NCBI RefSeq assembly: GCF_003044565.1
Contig: NZ_POXG01000002.1
Location: 310,001-374,000 of the forward strand
Reading direction: 5' to 3'
Length of the DNA stretch: 64,000 nucleotides
From: Neisseria sicca
GTDB taxonomy: Bacteria; Pseudomonadota; Gammaproteobacteria; Burkholderiales; Neisseriaceae
Positions 26,392-35,888 of the stretch are shown here, piece after piece (the stretch's first letter is position 1; every line of letters starts with the position of its first letter). The translations under genes and the position numbers were made by a program. The notes under the pieces are model-generated. The model did no database searches, was not told the origin of the DNA, and worked only from the letters and a program-made list of their open reading frames with translations.

Positions 26392-26964
26392 CTATTTCAA
26401 CATAATGCCGCCACCTGCCAAAGTGATGGCGCCCAATACGCAAAACAGGATGCAGGCGGAAATCCGCACGGCTTTGGCAGGTATTTTTTTCATCAGCATA
26501 TCGCCCAAATAAACCACGGGAACGGTTGCCAACATCAATCCGGCAACGCTGCCGAGTACGACCATGGATAAGGATTGGTATTTTGCCGCCAGTAAGACTG
26601 TGGCGATTTGGGTTTTGTCGCCGATTTCCGCCATGAAAAACAGAAAAACTGTCGCTCCGAACGCGCCGTATTTGAGCCAGCGGCTGTCGGGGTTTTCATC
26701 TTTATCAGGCAGAAGCAGCCACAAACCGACCGCGATAAAACTGATACCGACGCCCCATTTGACAGTCTCAGGAGAAATGGCTTCCGCCAGCCATACGCCG
26801 ACAAATGCGGAGACCAAATGATTCAGTAAAGTGGCAATGAAGATGCCGGAGACTACCGCGTTTTTTTGGGCGAAACGTGCGGCAAGGAAAAGAGCGAGCA
26901 GTTGCGTTTTATCGCCGATTTCGGCAATGGCAACGCCCAACATTGAAGAGAAAAATGCTTCCAT
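26392..26964 (-). CDS. GDT1/UPF0016-family manganese exporter
   Basis: 190 residues from the ATG at 26962-26964, where family similarity begins (MEAFFSSMLGVAIAEIGDKTQ). It has two halves, each with the signature EIGDKTQ (near 16-22 and 115-121) in a membrane helix, about six to seven helices in all: the TMEM165/Gdt1/MneA fold. Relatives export Mn2+ (or exchange Ca2+/Mn2+ for H+). The upstream yybP-ykoY riboswitch supports Mn efflux. An uptake sequence spans its stop region and separates it from the pseudouridine synthase gene. Confidence 0.86.
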   Translation of the reverse strand: MEAFFSSMLGVAIAEIGDKTQLLALFLAARFAQKNAVVSGIFIATLLNHLVSAFVGVWLAEAISPETVKWGVGISFIAVGLWLLLPDKDENPDSRWLKYGAFGATVFLFFMAEIGDKTQIATVLLAAKYQSLSMVVLGSVAGLMLATVPVVYLGDMLMKKIPAKAVRISACILFCVLGAITLAGGGIMLK

Positions 26965-26990
26965 AAGATACTCAACCGAAGCGGGCAAAA

Positions 26991-27034
26991 ACAAAAAGCG
27001 TTGCACATACCGCCCGCAAGGGTATGGACAACGC
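26991..27034 (-). terminator. Intrinsic terminator forming the riboswitch expression platform
   Basis: On the minus strand GCGTTG..CATACC pairs with GGTATG..CAACGC, followed by TTTTTGTTTTTG, 27 bp before the exporter start. Its first bases overlap the 3' strand of riboswitch helix P1 (CGTAAG at 27034-27039), allowing a ligand-controlled choice between the two folds. Confidence 0.8.
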
Positions 27035-27172
27035 TTACGTCTTGCCTGTCTTCCAGTTGTCAGGAAGATGCCGCCACCATGACCGATTTTTGTCGAACTC
27101 AGTCAATTATGTTGATAACGGCTCTGATTTTCAGTGAAATCAGATGGCTACTCCCGTAAGAGTGTGCGCATT
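27020..27172 (-). ncRNA. yybP-ykoY Mn2+ riboswitch
   Basis: The minus strand carries the conserved blocks in order: CTTACGGGAGTAGCC (loop 1, at about 27146-27160), a variable hairpin, GCCGTTATCAACATA (loop 3 side), and GGCAAGACGTAAG closing the aptamer (27034-27046). P1 is CTTACG with CGTAAG. The family senses Mn2+ at the loop1-loop3 contact and turns on exporters; here Mn2+ should stabilise P1 and prevent the terminator at 26991-27034. Confidence 0.85.
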
Positions 27173-27201
27173 ATAAAGAGGTTGGCGCGCAAAGACAATC
27201 A

Positions 27202-27358
27202 TATAGTGGATTAAATTTAAACCAGTACGGCGTTGCCTCGCCTTAGCTCAAAGAGAACGATTCTCTAAGGTGCTGAAGCACCAAGTGAATCGGTTCCGTA
27301 CTATTTGTACTGTCTGCGGCTTCGTCGCCTTGTTCTGATTTAAATTTAATCCACTATA
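27202..27358. repeat. CREE, full length, 157 bp
   Basis: TATAGTGGATTAAATTTAAA ... TTAATCCACTATA with internal block, lying just upstream of the riboswitch transcript. With the riboswitch it accounts for the 26965-27454 gap. Confidence 0.92.
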
Positions 27359-27454
27359 AAGGTCGTCTGAAACGGCTTTCATTTTCCAGAAGCTTTTTTA
27401 CCTGCTCCACCAAAATGCGTTTTAGACGACCTTTGAAGTCAGGTTCAGTCCGCA

Positions 27455-28108
27455 TCAATACAATAATTTGCTGGGTTTGTGTTCGGCTTCGGACAGCTCC
27501 ACCGCGTTAAGCAGACTTAAATCCAAAGATGTTTCGGACGTACAGGTTTCGCCGAACACATTGCAATACGTCATGACGAGCTTCATGATGCCGCCGAATT
27601 TTTTCTCCGGCAAACTTGCCGACAGCTCGCGGATATCGCCAAACACGCTGCCGTACACCTCTCCCGAAGCCAGCATATCTAAGCCGTCGCCAACGATAAC
27701 CAATTTGCCCACTGCATCAACGACAGCGCGCTCCGCCGCTTTATCAGAAACAGACGACACTTGCAGGCGGATGTTTTTCGCCATGCCTTTGCCGTGGTTG
27801 CGGATAATCAATGCCAGCATCTCCGGCTGCTCTTCCACACTTTGAAGGGAAGCATGCAAAACAGGATGGACTTTTTCCTGCTGTATCAATTTTTCCCTGC
27901 GCAGCCATTCGTTCTTTTTCCGCGCGATGACCGACACCGCCGTCCATGCCAACCACACCAGCGCAACGGCGGAAACTGCGGTAACAACGGGCGCCAAATC
28001 AGCAAGGTAGTCTTGGGGGTTAAACCAAAGACAGGCGGTCAGAAAGCCTGCAAAAAATATTACGACGTATAAAATCGGCGCGAAACGGCTTTGAATCGTA
28101 GCATGCAT
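27455..28108 (-). CDS. Membrane protein of unknown function
   Basis: 217 residues from the ATG at 28106-28108, which has AGGAAA at good spacing (the open frame reaches 28168). Two N-terminal membrane helices (about 10-30 and 38-60) are followed by a basic segment and a soluble C-terminal domain (about 85-217) with an Ig-like feel (LALIIRNHGKGMAKNIRLQV). No catalytic motif recognised. It stands alone between a CREE and the symporter gene. Confidence 0.6.
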   Translation of the reverse strand: MHATIQSRFAPILYVVIFFAGFLTACLWFNPQDYLADLAPVVTAVSAVALVWLAWTAVSVIARKKNEWLRREKLIQQEKVHPVLHASLQSVEEQPEMLALIIRNHGKGMAKNIRLQVSSVSDKAAERAVVDAVGKLVIVGDGLDMLASGEVYGSVFGDIRELSASLPEKKFGGIMKLVMTYCNVFGETCTSETSLDLSLLNAVELSEAEHKPSKLLY

Positions 28109-28510
28109 AGATTTTCCTGTTTGTGGCACAAAGGTCGTCTGAAACCAGTCTGCGGCGTTTATCGCCATACAGCCGGAATTTCGGATGGCATTCTAACGTA
28201 AACCGTATTTTTCGGCGCAATTGAATAACAAGCGGTCACAGTTGGGAAATATACGGCACTTTGCACCTGGTTCCTAGGCAGGCTCAACCCGTTTTCAGAC
28301 GACCTCTTTTAGGCATTTGCCCGCTTCGCACAGGAAAGCAGATCCGGCCTCATCCGCCCCTGATCAAGGGTTTTAATTGTTGAATATCAATCAATTAGAT
28401 ACATTATTTCACGCCGATATAAAACTTTTTCAATTTGTTGACAGTCTGTTACAATGCACTACTTCCGAACGGCGGCAAACCGTCCGTCATTCAAATTCAG
28501 AAAGGCTTTT

Positions 28511-29938
28511 ATGGATAACAACTTTACCGAATCGCTGCACCAATTAGTTCAGAAAATCAATGATCCGATGTGGACAGGGCTGGTGTATGTCCTGTTGGGT
28601 GCAGGGCTGTTTTTCACGGTTGCCACCGGTTTCGTACAATTCCGCCTGCTCGGACGCAGTATCAAAGAAATGCTCGGCGGCCGAAAACAAGGCGATGATC
28701 CGCACGGTATTACGCCGTTTCAGGCTTTCGTTACCGGACTTGCCAGCCGCGTAGGCGTGGGCAACATCGCGGGTGTGGCGATTGCCATCAGCAGTGGCGG
28801 GCCGGGCGCGGTATTCTGGATGTGGATCACCGCATTAATCGGTATGAGCTCGGCGTTTGTCGAATCTTCACTGGCGCAGTTGTTCAAAATCCGCGATTAC
28901 GACAACCATCATTTCCGCGGCGGTCCTGCTTACTATATTACCCAAGGATTGGGTCAAAAATGGTTGGGTATCGTATTTGCATTGAGCCTGATTTTCTGCT
29001 TCGGATTCGTTTATGAAGCTGTTCAAACCAACACCATCGCCGTAACCGCCAAAGCCGCATGGGGCTGGGACGAACATGCGGTCGGCGTCGCATTGGTCAT
29101 CATGACTGCGCCGATTATTTTCGGCGGTATCCGCCGTGTTTCCCGCTTTGCCGAAATGCTTGTTCCGCTGATGGCGACTTTATATCTGCTGATGGCGCTC
29201 TACATCATCATCACCAACATCAGCCTGATTCCGCATGTCTTCGGTCAGATTTTTGACAGCGCCTTCAACTTTAAAGCTGCCGGCGGCGGTCTGCTCGGCG
29301 GCTTGATTTCGCAAACCATGATGATCGGTATCAAACGCGGTCTGTATTCCAATGAAGCAGGTCAAGGTTCCGCACCTAACGCCGCCGCAGCCGCCGAAGT
29401 CAAACACCCTGTTTCCCAAGGTATGATTCAAATGCTGGGCGTATTCGTCGATACGATTATTGTATGTTCCTGCACGGCGTTTATCGTTTTGGTGTACCAA
29501 CAACCTTACGGCGATTTGAGCGGCGCAGAGCTGACCCAAGCAGCGATTATCAGCCAAGTCGGCGCATGGGGCGCGGATTTCTTGGCAATCATCCTGTTTA
29601 TGTTTGCCTTCTCTACCGTCATCGGAAACTATGCCTATGCCGAGTCCAATGTGCAGTTCATCAAAAACCATTGGCTGTTGACCGCCTTGTTCCGCATGAT
29701 GGTGTTGGGCTGGGTATATTTCGGCGCAGTCGCCAACGTGCCGCTGGTTTGGGATATGGCGGATATGGCAATGGGTACGATGGCATGGATCAACCTTGTC
29801 GCCATCCTGCTCCTCTCTCCGCTTGCCTTCCTGCTGTTGAGGGACTACACGGCGAAACTGAAAATGGGCAAAGATCCCGTCTTCAAACTTTCCGAACATC
29901 CGGGCTTGAAACGCAAAATCAAATCCGATATTTGGTAA
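28511..29938 (+). CDS. Alanine/sodium symporter, AGCS family
   Basis: 475 residues from the ATG at 28511, with AGAAAGG upstream (an in-frame ATG at 28454 lacks a site). Inner-membrane carrier with about 10-11 helices. Family signatures are visible: GITPFQAFVTGLASRVGVGNIAGVA (about 72-97), SNEAGQGSAPNAAAAA (about 280-295) and the hydrophilic GIKRG loop. Members import alanine or glycine with Na+. No regulator recognised; an uptake sequence is present in the upstream 28109-28510 gap, which otherwise holds no gene. Confidence 0.92.
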   Translation: MDNNFTESLHQLVQKINDPMWTGLVYVLLGAGLFFTVATGFVQFRLLGRSIKEMLGGRKQGDDPHGITPFQAFVTGLASRVGVGNIAGVAIAISSGGPGAVFWMWITALIGMSSAFVESSLAQLFKIRDYDNHHFRGGPAYYITQGLGQKWLGIVFALSLIFCFGFVYEAVQTNTIAVTAKAAWGWDEHAVGVALVIMTAPIIFGGIRRVSRFAEMLVPLMATLYLLMALYIIITNISLIPHVFGQIFDSAFNFKAAGGGLLGGLISQTMMIGIKRGLYSNEAGQGSAPNAAAAAEVKHPVSQGMIQMLGVFVDTIIVCSCTAFIVLVYQQPYGDLSGAELTQAAIISQVGAWGADFLAIILFMFAFSTVIGNYAYAESNVQFIKNHWLLTALFRMMVLGWVYFGAVANVPLVWDMADMAMGTMAWINLVAILLLSPLAFLLLRDYTAKLKMGKDPVFKLSEHPGLKRKIKSDIW

Positions 29939-29952
29939 ACCCATAGCCAGTT

Positions 29953-29997
29953 AAAAAGGTCGTCTGAAATACCATATAGTATTTCAGACGACCTTTT
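29953..29997 (+). terminator. Terminator of the symporter gene
   Basis: AAAAAGGTCGTCTGAAAT and ATTTCAGACGACCTTTT, followed by a T-rich stretch. Confidence 0.75.
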
Positions 29998-30172
29998 GCT
30001 TTTTACCGAAAATATTTAATGCAATGACGGCTCGACCTTAGCTTTATCTTCCCAAGCCAATCTGTTCCACCCTATCCGCAAAACCTTTATTTCAGAAACC
30101 TGTATCTCCCTATCGATTCCCGTTACAATACCGCCCGATAAACCCAAAAATCTCAACAAGATAGCCCCAATC

Positions 30173-31315
30173 ATGAACGCCTTACAACGCGAACGCTTCG
30201 TCAAACGCTGGCTCGACTCCTACGAACGCTACCGCTACCGCCGTCTCATACACGCCGTCCGGCTCGGACTTGCCGTACTGTTCGCCACCCTGCTCGCCAA
30301 ACTCCTCCACCTCCAACACGGCGAATGGATAGGCATGACCGTATTCGTCGTACTCGGCATGCTCCAATTTCAAGGCGCGATTTACTCCAAAGCCGTCGAA
30401 CGCATGCTTGGTACCGTCATCGGTTTGGGCGCAGGCCTGACCCTGTTGTGGCTCAACCAGCACTACTTCCACGGCGGCATTCTCTTCTACCTGACCGTCG
30501 GCACCGCCAGCGCAGCAGCAGGCTGGGCGGCAGTCGGCAAAAACGGTTACGTCCCCATGCTTGCCGGACTGACCATGTGTATGCTCATCGGCGACAACAG
30601 CAACAACTGGCTCGACAGCGGCCTTATGCGCGCCATGAACGTTCTCATCGGCGCCGCCATCGCCATCGTCGCCGCCAAACTCCTCCCCTTGCGTTCCACC
30701 CTCATGTGGCGGTTCATGCTTGCCGACAACCTGACCGAATGCGGCAAAATGATTGCCGAAATCAGCAACGGCAAACGCATGACCCGCGAACGGCTGGAGC
30801 AAAACATGGTCAAAATGCGCCAAATCAACGCCCGCATGGTCAAAAGCCGCAGCCACCTCGCCGCCACATCAGGCGAAAGCCACATCAGCCCCGCCATGAT
30901 GGAAGCCATGCAGCACGCCCACCGCAAAATCGTCAACACCACCGAGCTGCTCCTCACCACCGCCGCCAAGCTGCAAGCCCCCACCCTCAACGAACACGAA
31001 ATCCGTCTGCTCGACCGCCATTTCAACCTCCTCCAACGCGACCTGCGCCTGACCGTCCGCCTCATCAAAGGTCACTACGCCCGCCGCATCCGCATCGACA
31101 CCTCCATCAATCCCGAACTGGGCAAACTCGCCGCCCGCCTCCATTACGAATGGCAAGGCTTCCTTTGGCTCAGCACCAATATGCGCAACGAAATTTCCGC
31201 ACTCGTCATCCTCCTGCAACGCAGCCGCCGCAAGTGGCTGGACAAACACGAACTCCAACGCCTGCGTGAACACCTGCGCGAAACCCGCGAAGGCGATTTG
31301 GAAGAGGTCGTCTGA
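30173..31315 (+). CDS. FUSC-family membrane protein (YccS/AaeB-like)
   Basis: 380 residues. About six helices occupy residues 25-175 (LGLAVLFATLLAKLLHL, GMTVFVVLGMLQFQGA, VGTASAAAGWAAVGKNGY, LTMCMLIGDNS, NVLIGAAIAIVAAKLLPL), followed by a long cytosolic, Arg/Lys-rich helical tail. FUSC proteins are linked to export of aromatic acids or other small compounds. Only one FUSC membrane unit is present, half the size of AaeB. Substrate unknown. Confidence 0.78.
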   Translation: MNALQRERFVKRWLDSYERYRYRRLIHAVRLGLAVLFATLLAKLLHLQHGEWIGMTVFVVLGMLQFQGAIYSKAVERMLGTVIGLGAGLTLLWLNQHYFHGGILFYLTVGTASAAAGWAAVGKNGYVPMLAGLTMCMLIGDNSNNWLDSGLMRAMNVLIGAAIAIVAAKLLPLRSTLMWRFMLADNLTECGKMIAEISNGKRMTRERLEQNMVKMRQINARMVKSRSHLAATSGESHISPAMMEAMQHAHRKIVNTTELLLTTAAKLQAPTLNEHEIRLLDRHFNLLQRDLRLTVRLIKGHYARRIRIDTSINPELGKLAARLHYEWQGFLWLSTNMRNEISALVILLQRSRRKWLDKHELQRLREHLRETREGDLEEVV

Positions 31316-31540
31316 AAACAAATCCTTTCGAAAAACCCGCCTATCAAAGAAAAACGAAAAACAGATTCAGCCAGACAACCTGCCAAGATTTTTCGAGAAA
31401 CTCGGCACCTGCACTCAAGAGGGAAACACAGCTAAAAAAGCCAAAGCGGCTAAAAAAGAAGAGTTAAAAAGAAAGCAGAACAAAGACCAAGATTTCAGAC
31501 GACCCCGAACCCTGCCATCTCCTTCAAAAAGGAAAATCGT

Positions 31541-32209
31541 ATGGACTACCCCGCCCTGATCGCCGTCCTGCAACAACACGCCAACCCCGAACGCGCCGTG
31601 CCGATGCAGGCATACATGAAACACCGTTTTGCCTATTTCGGCATCGGCAAACCCGAACTTGCCCGCCTGTGCCGCCCGTTTTTCAAAAACGCCGCCAAAC
31701 AGCCGGTCGATTGGGATTTCGTGCGCCGCTGTTGGGACGACCCGCACCGCGAATTGCAATACGCCGCGCTCGAATACCTGAAAAAAATGCAGCAACACCT
31801 GACCCCGCAGGACATCCCGCGTTTGCAAACGCTGATTACCGAAAAATCATGGTGGGACAGCTCCGACGTACTCGACCGCATTGTCGGCGACATTGCCCTG
31901 CGCCACCCCGAAGTCAACACCGTCCTATTGGCATGGAGTACGCACGACAACATCTGGCTGCGCCGCGTCGCCATCGACCACCAACTGCTCCGCAAACAGC
32001 ACACCGACACCGCGCTGCTGGAAACAATCATCTGCAACAATCTGGGGCAAACAGAATTTTTCATCAACAAAGCCATCGGCTGGGCATTGCGCGATTACAG
32101 CAAAACCAACCCCGAATGGGTACAAGGCTTTATCGACCGATACCGACACAAAATGGTCAAACTGAGCTTACGCGAAGCAGGTAAATACCTGCCGTCAAAG
32201 GTCGTCTGA
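31541..32209 (+). CDS. DNA alkylation repair protein, AlkD-like
   Basis: 222 residues of HEAT-like helices, the AlkD fold. Characteristic stretches are [57 protein letters not shown] and [24 protein letters not shown]. AlkD glycosylases remove bulky or cationic N3- and N7-alkylpurines without flipping the base. The Trp/Asp pair in WWDSSD fits the catalytic patch. AAAAAGGAAA precedes the ATG. An uptake sequence overlaps the stop. Confidence 0.85.
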
Positions 32210-32258
32210 AAACGTGAACTTCAACGAAGTTAAACAAAGTTTCTACATAACTAAAATA

Positions 32259-32365
32259 TATAGTGGATTAAATTTAAATCAGGACAAGGCGACGAAGCCG
32301 CAGACAGTACAGATAGTACGGCAAGGCGAGGCAACGCCGTACTGGTTTAAAGTTAATCCACTATA
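32259..32365. repeat. CREE, short form, 107 bp
   Basis: TATAGTGGATTAAATTTAAA ... GTTAATCCACTATA. It marks the left edge of the 32.4-37.8 kb accessory block. Confidence 0.92.
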
Positions 32366-32410
32366 AATAGCATCCTGCACTTACCGCCATCAAAGTGCAG
32401 GATGCTTTAT

Positions 32411-32427
32411 TTTCAGGCTGCCTGAAA
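32411..32427. repeat. Foreign-dialect uptake sequence (palindromic)
   Basis: TTTCAGGCTGCCTGAAA reads as AGGCTGCCTGAAA on one strand and AGGCAGCCTGAAA on the other. These are uptake-sequence dialects I associate with Simonsiella and Kingella, not the mucosa dialect used elsewhere here. Confidence 0.7.
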
Positions 32428-32477
32428 CGCTCAAAAAACAGTATGATTCATCTGTTTTCTGTTTCGAGGAGTTATCC

Positions 32478-32894
32478 ATGATTGCAGCTACCATCACCAT
32501 CCAAGATCAAAACCTCGCAGGCAAAGTGCTGCACGAGCTGTTTTTGAAGTTCCGAACCAACCACATCAGCGCGGCGGAGCTGATTGCCGAACGCGTGCGA
32601 CAGGAAGTCGCCGCCTACAACGACCGCGCCGCCGATGCCCTGCTGCGCCACAGCCTCGTTATCCCCACCAATCGCGGCGACATCGTAATTCAGGAATCGC
32701 GCGGCAAAAAAGGGGCAAATCCGCAGCCCGTGGACGCGGAAAAGCAAATCGCCGTTGCCCTGAAAGCTTTTGAGCAGAACGCGTTTTTCATCCTTGCCGA
32801 CAACCGCCAACTGGAAACGTTGGACGACATGGTGTACCTGCATGACGGACTGGTCGTCAATTTCATCAAACTCACGCCGCTGGTGGGCGGATAA
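32478..32894 (+). CDS. Unknown protein, partner of the DUF4132 gene
   Basis: 138 residues, soluble, alpha/beta, no family recognised. A clear GAGGAG site precedes the ATG. The central part is NRGDIVIQESRGKKGANPQPVDAEKQIAVALKAFEQNAFFILADNRQ; it ends in FIKLTPLVGG. It is separated by about 145 bp from the DUF4132 gene in the same direction, and foreign-type uptake sequences flank it, so the two probably moved together. Confidence 0.6.
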   Translation: MIAATITIQDQNLAGKVLHELFLKFRTNHISAAELIAERVRQEVAAYNDRAADALLRHSLVIPTNRGDIVIQESRGKKGANPQPVDAEKQIAVALKAFEQNAFFILADNRQLETLDDMVYLHDGLVVNFIKLTPLVGG

Positions 32895-32905
32895 GCAGCC
32901 TGAAA
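32893..32905 (+). repeat. Foreign-dialect uptake sequence
   Basis: AAGCAGCCTGAAA overlaps the stop of the 138-residue gene; a shorter ACAGCCTGAA follows at 32949-32958. This core (GCAGCCTGAAA) differs from the resident GTCGTCTGAAA. Confidence 0.65.
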
Positions 32906-33040
32906 ACTGCCGCGCAACGCCACCGCGCCTTTGCCGAAACCACCCGATACAGCCTGAATAGTGCGGACAAGAAAACCCTTACCGACGTTGTTCGTCTTTA
33001 CCGCAAAATAACCAACACATTAATACGCAAGGAAAGTCCC

Positions 33041-35608
33041 ATGACCCAAAACCAAACCGTGCAGATTTCCGACAGCCGCCGTGCCGAGTTCAATCAGATT
33101 CTCGACGTACTGCAAAAGGAATGGCGCCAAAAATGTTTGAACGAATACGACACGATAAACCTGAAGCTCTGCCCCAGCTTTGCCGAAGTGGAGAAAGCCG
33201 CTCCCGAATACCGTGTCGATTTCCTGATCCACTGCATTGATTTGATACGCGGCTGGGGGCGAAATAAAGTTTTTAACAACAAAGGCAGTGACAGGATACA
33301 CAATTACGGCACCACCCGTGCGGCGGTGGCGATGGCTCTGGCGCGCAAAACGCTGCCGATGACAGAGCAGGATGTGCAGCGCATTTTTGCCGCCATGCTG
33401 GACGACAACGGGCTGTCCGAACGACAGGCAGATGACTATCCGCTCAAATATCTGATCAACCAAATCAAAAAACAGTTTCCCAATCCGAGCGAAACGCTTT
33501 CGGAATGCCTGAAAAACGCCTGCGACCGTTACCGCATCTTTGCGGAACACCTGTGGGACAAGAAAGCCGCTACCGCCAACCTTGCCGCTCTGGCGGAACT
33601 GTCAGGCAGTTTCGCCGAAGCCTGCTTCCCCGCCCAAGACGACGAGTTTGCCCGATACGCCAATCCGCAGCTTGCCGCGCTGCCGCCCGAACAGCAGGAC
33701 GTATGGAGCAAAATCATTGCGCTTGCCCTATCCGCCAATGCGGGCAAGCCGAGCGAAAAATACCTGAAAGAAGCCAAAACGCTGATTGACACTCTGGGGG
33801 CGGACAGGTTCAAAAAGATGCTGCACGGCTGGATAGAATTTGTCTACGGTAATGAAGAAGTACGTATTGAAACCTTTACCCACGAATACAGAGGCGGCTC
33901 ATACAACTACGACACCCATGTCCTGCCCGTTTGCAGCATCAACCAGACCGTGCTCAAAGGGCTGGTGTGGATGTGCAGCCATTTCCACGACAGCGCCACC
34001 CTGTCCGCCCTTACCCAACTTGCGCTGCATTCATACGACAAAATCCCCAATCTCGGTGCGCGCTATGCTGCTATGGGCAACGCCTGCTTCTATGCGCTGT
34101 TCCGCTCCAAAGGGCTGGACGGCATTGCCTGCCTCTCACGCCTGCGCCTGCGGATTAAGTTCAGCAACGTGCAAAGCGCGATTGCCAAATATTTGGACGA
34201 AGCCGCCGCACAGCGGGGCGTATCCCGCAACGAAATCGAAGACATGGCGGTGGACAGTTTCGGCTTGCAGGAAGGCTGCCGCGACTATGACTTCGGCGGC
34301 TACACCTGCCGTCTGGCGGTAACGGGCGTAGGCAAGTCCGAACTGCGCTGGTTCAAACCCGACGGCTCGCCACAAAAAACCGTGCCCGCCTTCGTAAAAA
34401 CCGACCATGCCGACAAACTGAAAAAGCTCAAAGCCACACAAAAAAACCTCAACACCACGCTCACAGCCCAACGCGACCGCTTGGATCAGATGATGCGCTC
34501 CGAACACCGCGTGCCACGGGAACACGCCGAACAGTATTACTGGCAGCACGGGCTGATGTCCTGCCTCACGCGCCCGCTAATATGGCAGTTTTTCCGCGAC
34601 GAAAACGATACGCAGGGTCGCGCTGCACTGTGGTTAGACGGAACATGGGTGGACGAAACAGGGGAGCAAACCGATGTTTCAGACTGCCTGCAAGTCAGCT
34701 TGTGGCATCCCGCGCTTGCCACGCAGCAAAGCATCGCCCAGTGGCGCCAACTGCTGCTGAACAAAGAAATCCGCCAGCCGCTGAAACAGGCATACCGTGA
34801 AATCTATCTGCTCACTGAAGCCGAAATCAACACCAAAACATACAGCAACCGCTTTGCCGCCCACATCCTGAAACAACACCAATACATGACACTTGCCAAA
34901 GGACGCGGCTGGAGAGGCTCGCTGGCAGGCGCGTGGGACGGCGGCGACGACGCAACCGTTTCGTTGGAATTGCCCGAATACAACCTACTCGCCCAATTTT
35001 GGACCAACGCGGTGGACAGCGAAGACGCATGGACGGAAAGCTATATCTGGCAGTATGTCAGTACCGACCAAGTGCGCTTTCACCGGTTGGACGACGATTA
35101 CCATGCCACCGCTCTGGACTTAATTGATATCCCGCCGCGCGTGTTTTCCGAAGTATTGCGCGACGTCGATTTGTTTGTCGGCGTGGCAAGCGTAGGCAAC
35201 GATCCGACTTGGGAAGACAACGGCGGAGAGGCACGTTTTTACAGCTACTGGCAGAGCTATTCCTTCGGCGATTTGGGCGAAGTGGCAAAAACCCGCAAAG
35301 CCGTATTGGAAACCCTGCTGCCGCGCCTGAAAATCGCCAAGGTTGCCCACATAGACGGCAACTTCCTCGTCGTACAGGGCAAGCTGCGTACCTATAAAAT
35401 CCACATCGGCAGCAGCAACATCCTGATGCTGCCGGACGACCAATACCTCTGCATCGTACCCGACAGCCGCAAAAAAGACGCATCCGACAAGCTGTTTATC
35501 CCGTTTGAGGGCGACAATACGCTCTCGGTCGTCCTCTCCAAAGCCATGCTGCTGGCGGAAGACGACAAGATTACCGACAGCACGATTACCTCGCAGATTC
35601 AGCGGTAA
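33041..35608 (+). CDS. Large DUF4132-domain protein (MolR/YehI-like)
   Basis: 855 residues, with AAGGAAAG before the ATG. The N-terminal 400 residues are helical; from about 445 a DUF4132 region is visible (HADKLKKLKATQKNLNTTL, then RLIWQFF-type and WLDGTWVDE segments, then PLKQAYREIYLLTEAE at about 580, common to YehI/MolR proteins), ending with a domain containing FVGVASVGNDPTWEDNGG. In E. coli the yehI region also encodes a MoxR ATPase and a VWA protein; neither is present here. Function unknown. No mucosa-type uptake sequence lies between 32.2 and 35.8 kb; the terminator arms are of a foreign dialect. Confidence 0.72.
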   Translation: MTQNQTVQISDSRRAEFNQILDVLQKEWRQKCLNEYDTINLKLCPSFAEVEKAAPEYRVDFLIHCIDLIRGWGRNKVFNNKGSDRIHNYGTTRAAVAMALARKTLPMTEQDVQRIFAAMLDDNGLSERQADDYPLKYLINQIKKQFPNPSETLSECLKNACDRYRIFAEHLWDKKAATANLAALAELSGSFAEACFPAQDDEFARYANPQLAALPPEQQDVWSKIIALALSANAGKPSEKYLKEAKTLIDTLGADRFKKMLHGWIEFVYGNEEVRIETFTHEYRGGSYNYDTHVLPVCSINQTVLKGLVWMCSHFHDSATLSALTQLALHSYDKIPNLGARYAAMGNACFYALFRSKGLDGIACLSRLRLRIKFSNVQSAIAKYLDEAAAQRGVSRNEIEDMAVDSFGLQEGCRDYDFGGYTCRLAVTGVGKSELRWFKPDGSPQKTVPAFVKTDHADKLKKLKATQKNLNTTLTAQRDRLDQMMRSEHRVPREHAEQYYWQHGLMSCLTRPLIWQFFRDENDTQGRAALWLDGTWVDETGEQTDVSDCLQVSLWHPALATQQSIAQWRQLLLNKEIRQPLKQAYREIYLLTEAEINTKTYSNRFAAHILKQHQYMTLAKGRGWRGSLAGAWDGGDDATVSLELPEYNLLAQFWTNAVDSEDAWTESYIWQYVSTDQVRFHRLDDDYHATALDLIDIPPRVFSEVLRDVDLFVGVASVGNDPTWEDNGGEARFYSYWQSYSFGDLGEVAKTRKAVLETLLPRLKIAKVAHIDGNFLVVQGKLRTYKIHIGSSNILMLPDDQYLCIVPDSRKKDASDKLFIPFEGDNTLSVVLSKAMLLAEDDKITDSTITSQIQR

Positions 35609-35614
35609 ATTGGG

Positions 35615-35665
35615 ACAGCCTGAAAAACGCAAATGCCTCCATCCTTGCGGTTTCAGGCTGTTTTT
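35615..35665 (+). terminator. Terminator of the DUF4132 gene with foreign-dialect arms
   Basis: ACAGCCTGAAA (35615-35625) pairs with TTTCAGGCTGT (35651-35661), followed by TTTT. Same design as resident uptake-sequence terminators but with a CAGCCTGAAA core. Confidence 0.75.
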
Positions 35666-35888
35666 GAACACAGGACGCGTAGGCAGCACATGACCGCCCT
35701 ACGGCGAGAACACAAGGCATAGGTTGGGTTCAAACCCAATATTTCAGGAATGTTTGACCGTTTTGTTGCGGTTTGAGCCGACCTGCGCTTGTTAAATATC
35801 TAATGCCGAAGGTCGTCTGAAAGCGCAGCCTGTCCTTCGGGTTATCAAATTTCAGACGACCCGAAACCTTCAACAACAAGGAAAAACC

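Noticed and set aside
31266..31559. Lys-rich frame between the FUSC and alkD-like genes
   Set aside because: It overlaps the end of one gene and the start of the next, with no ribosome-binding site; it is likely leader sequence.
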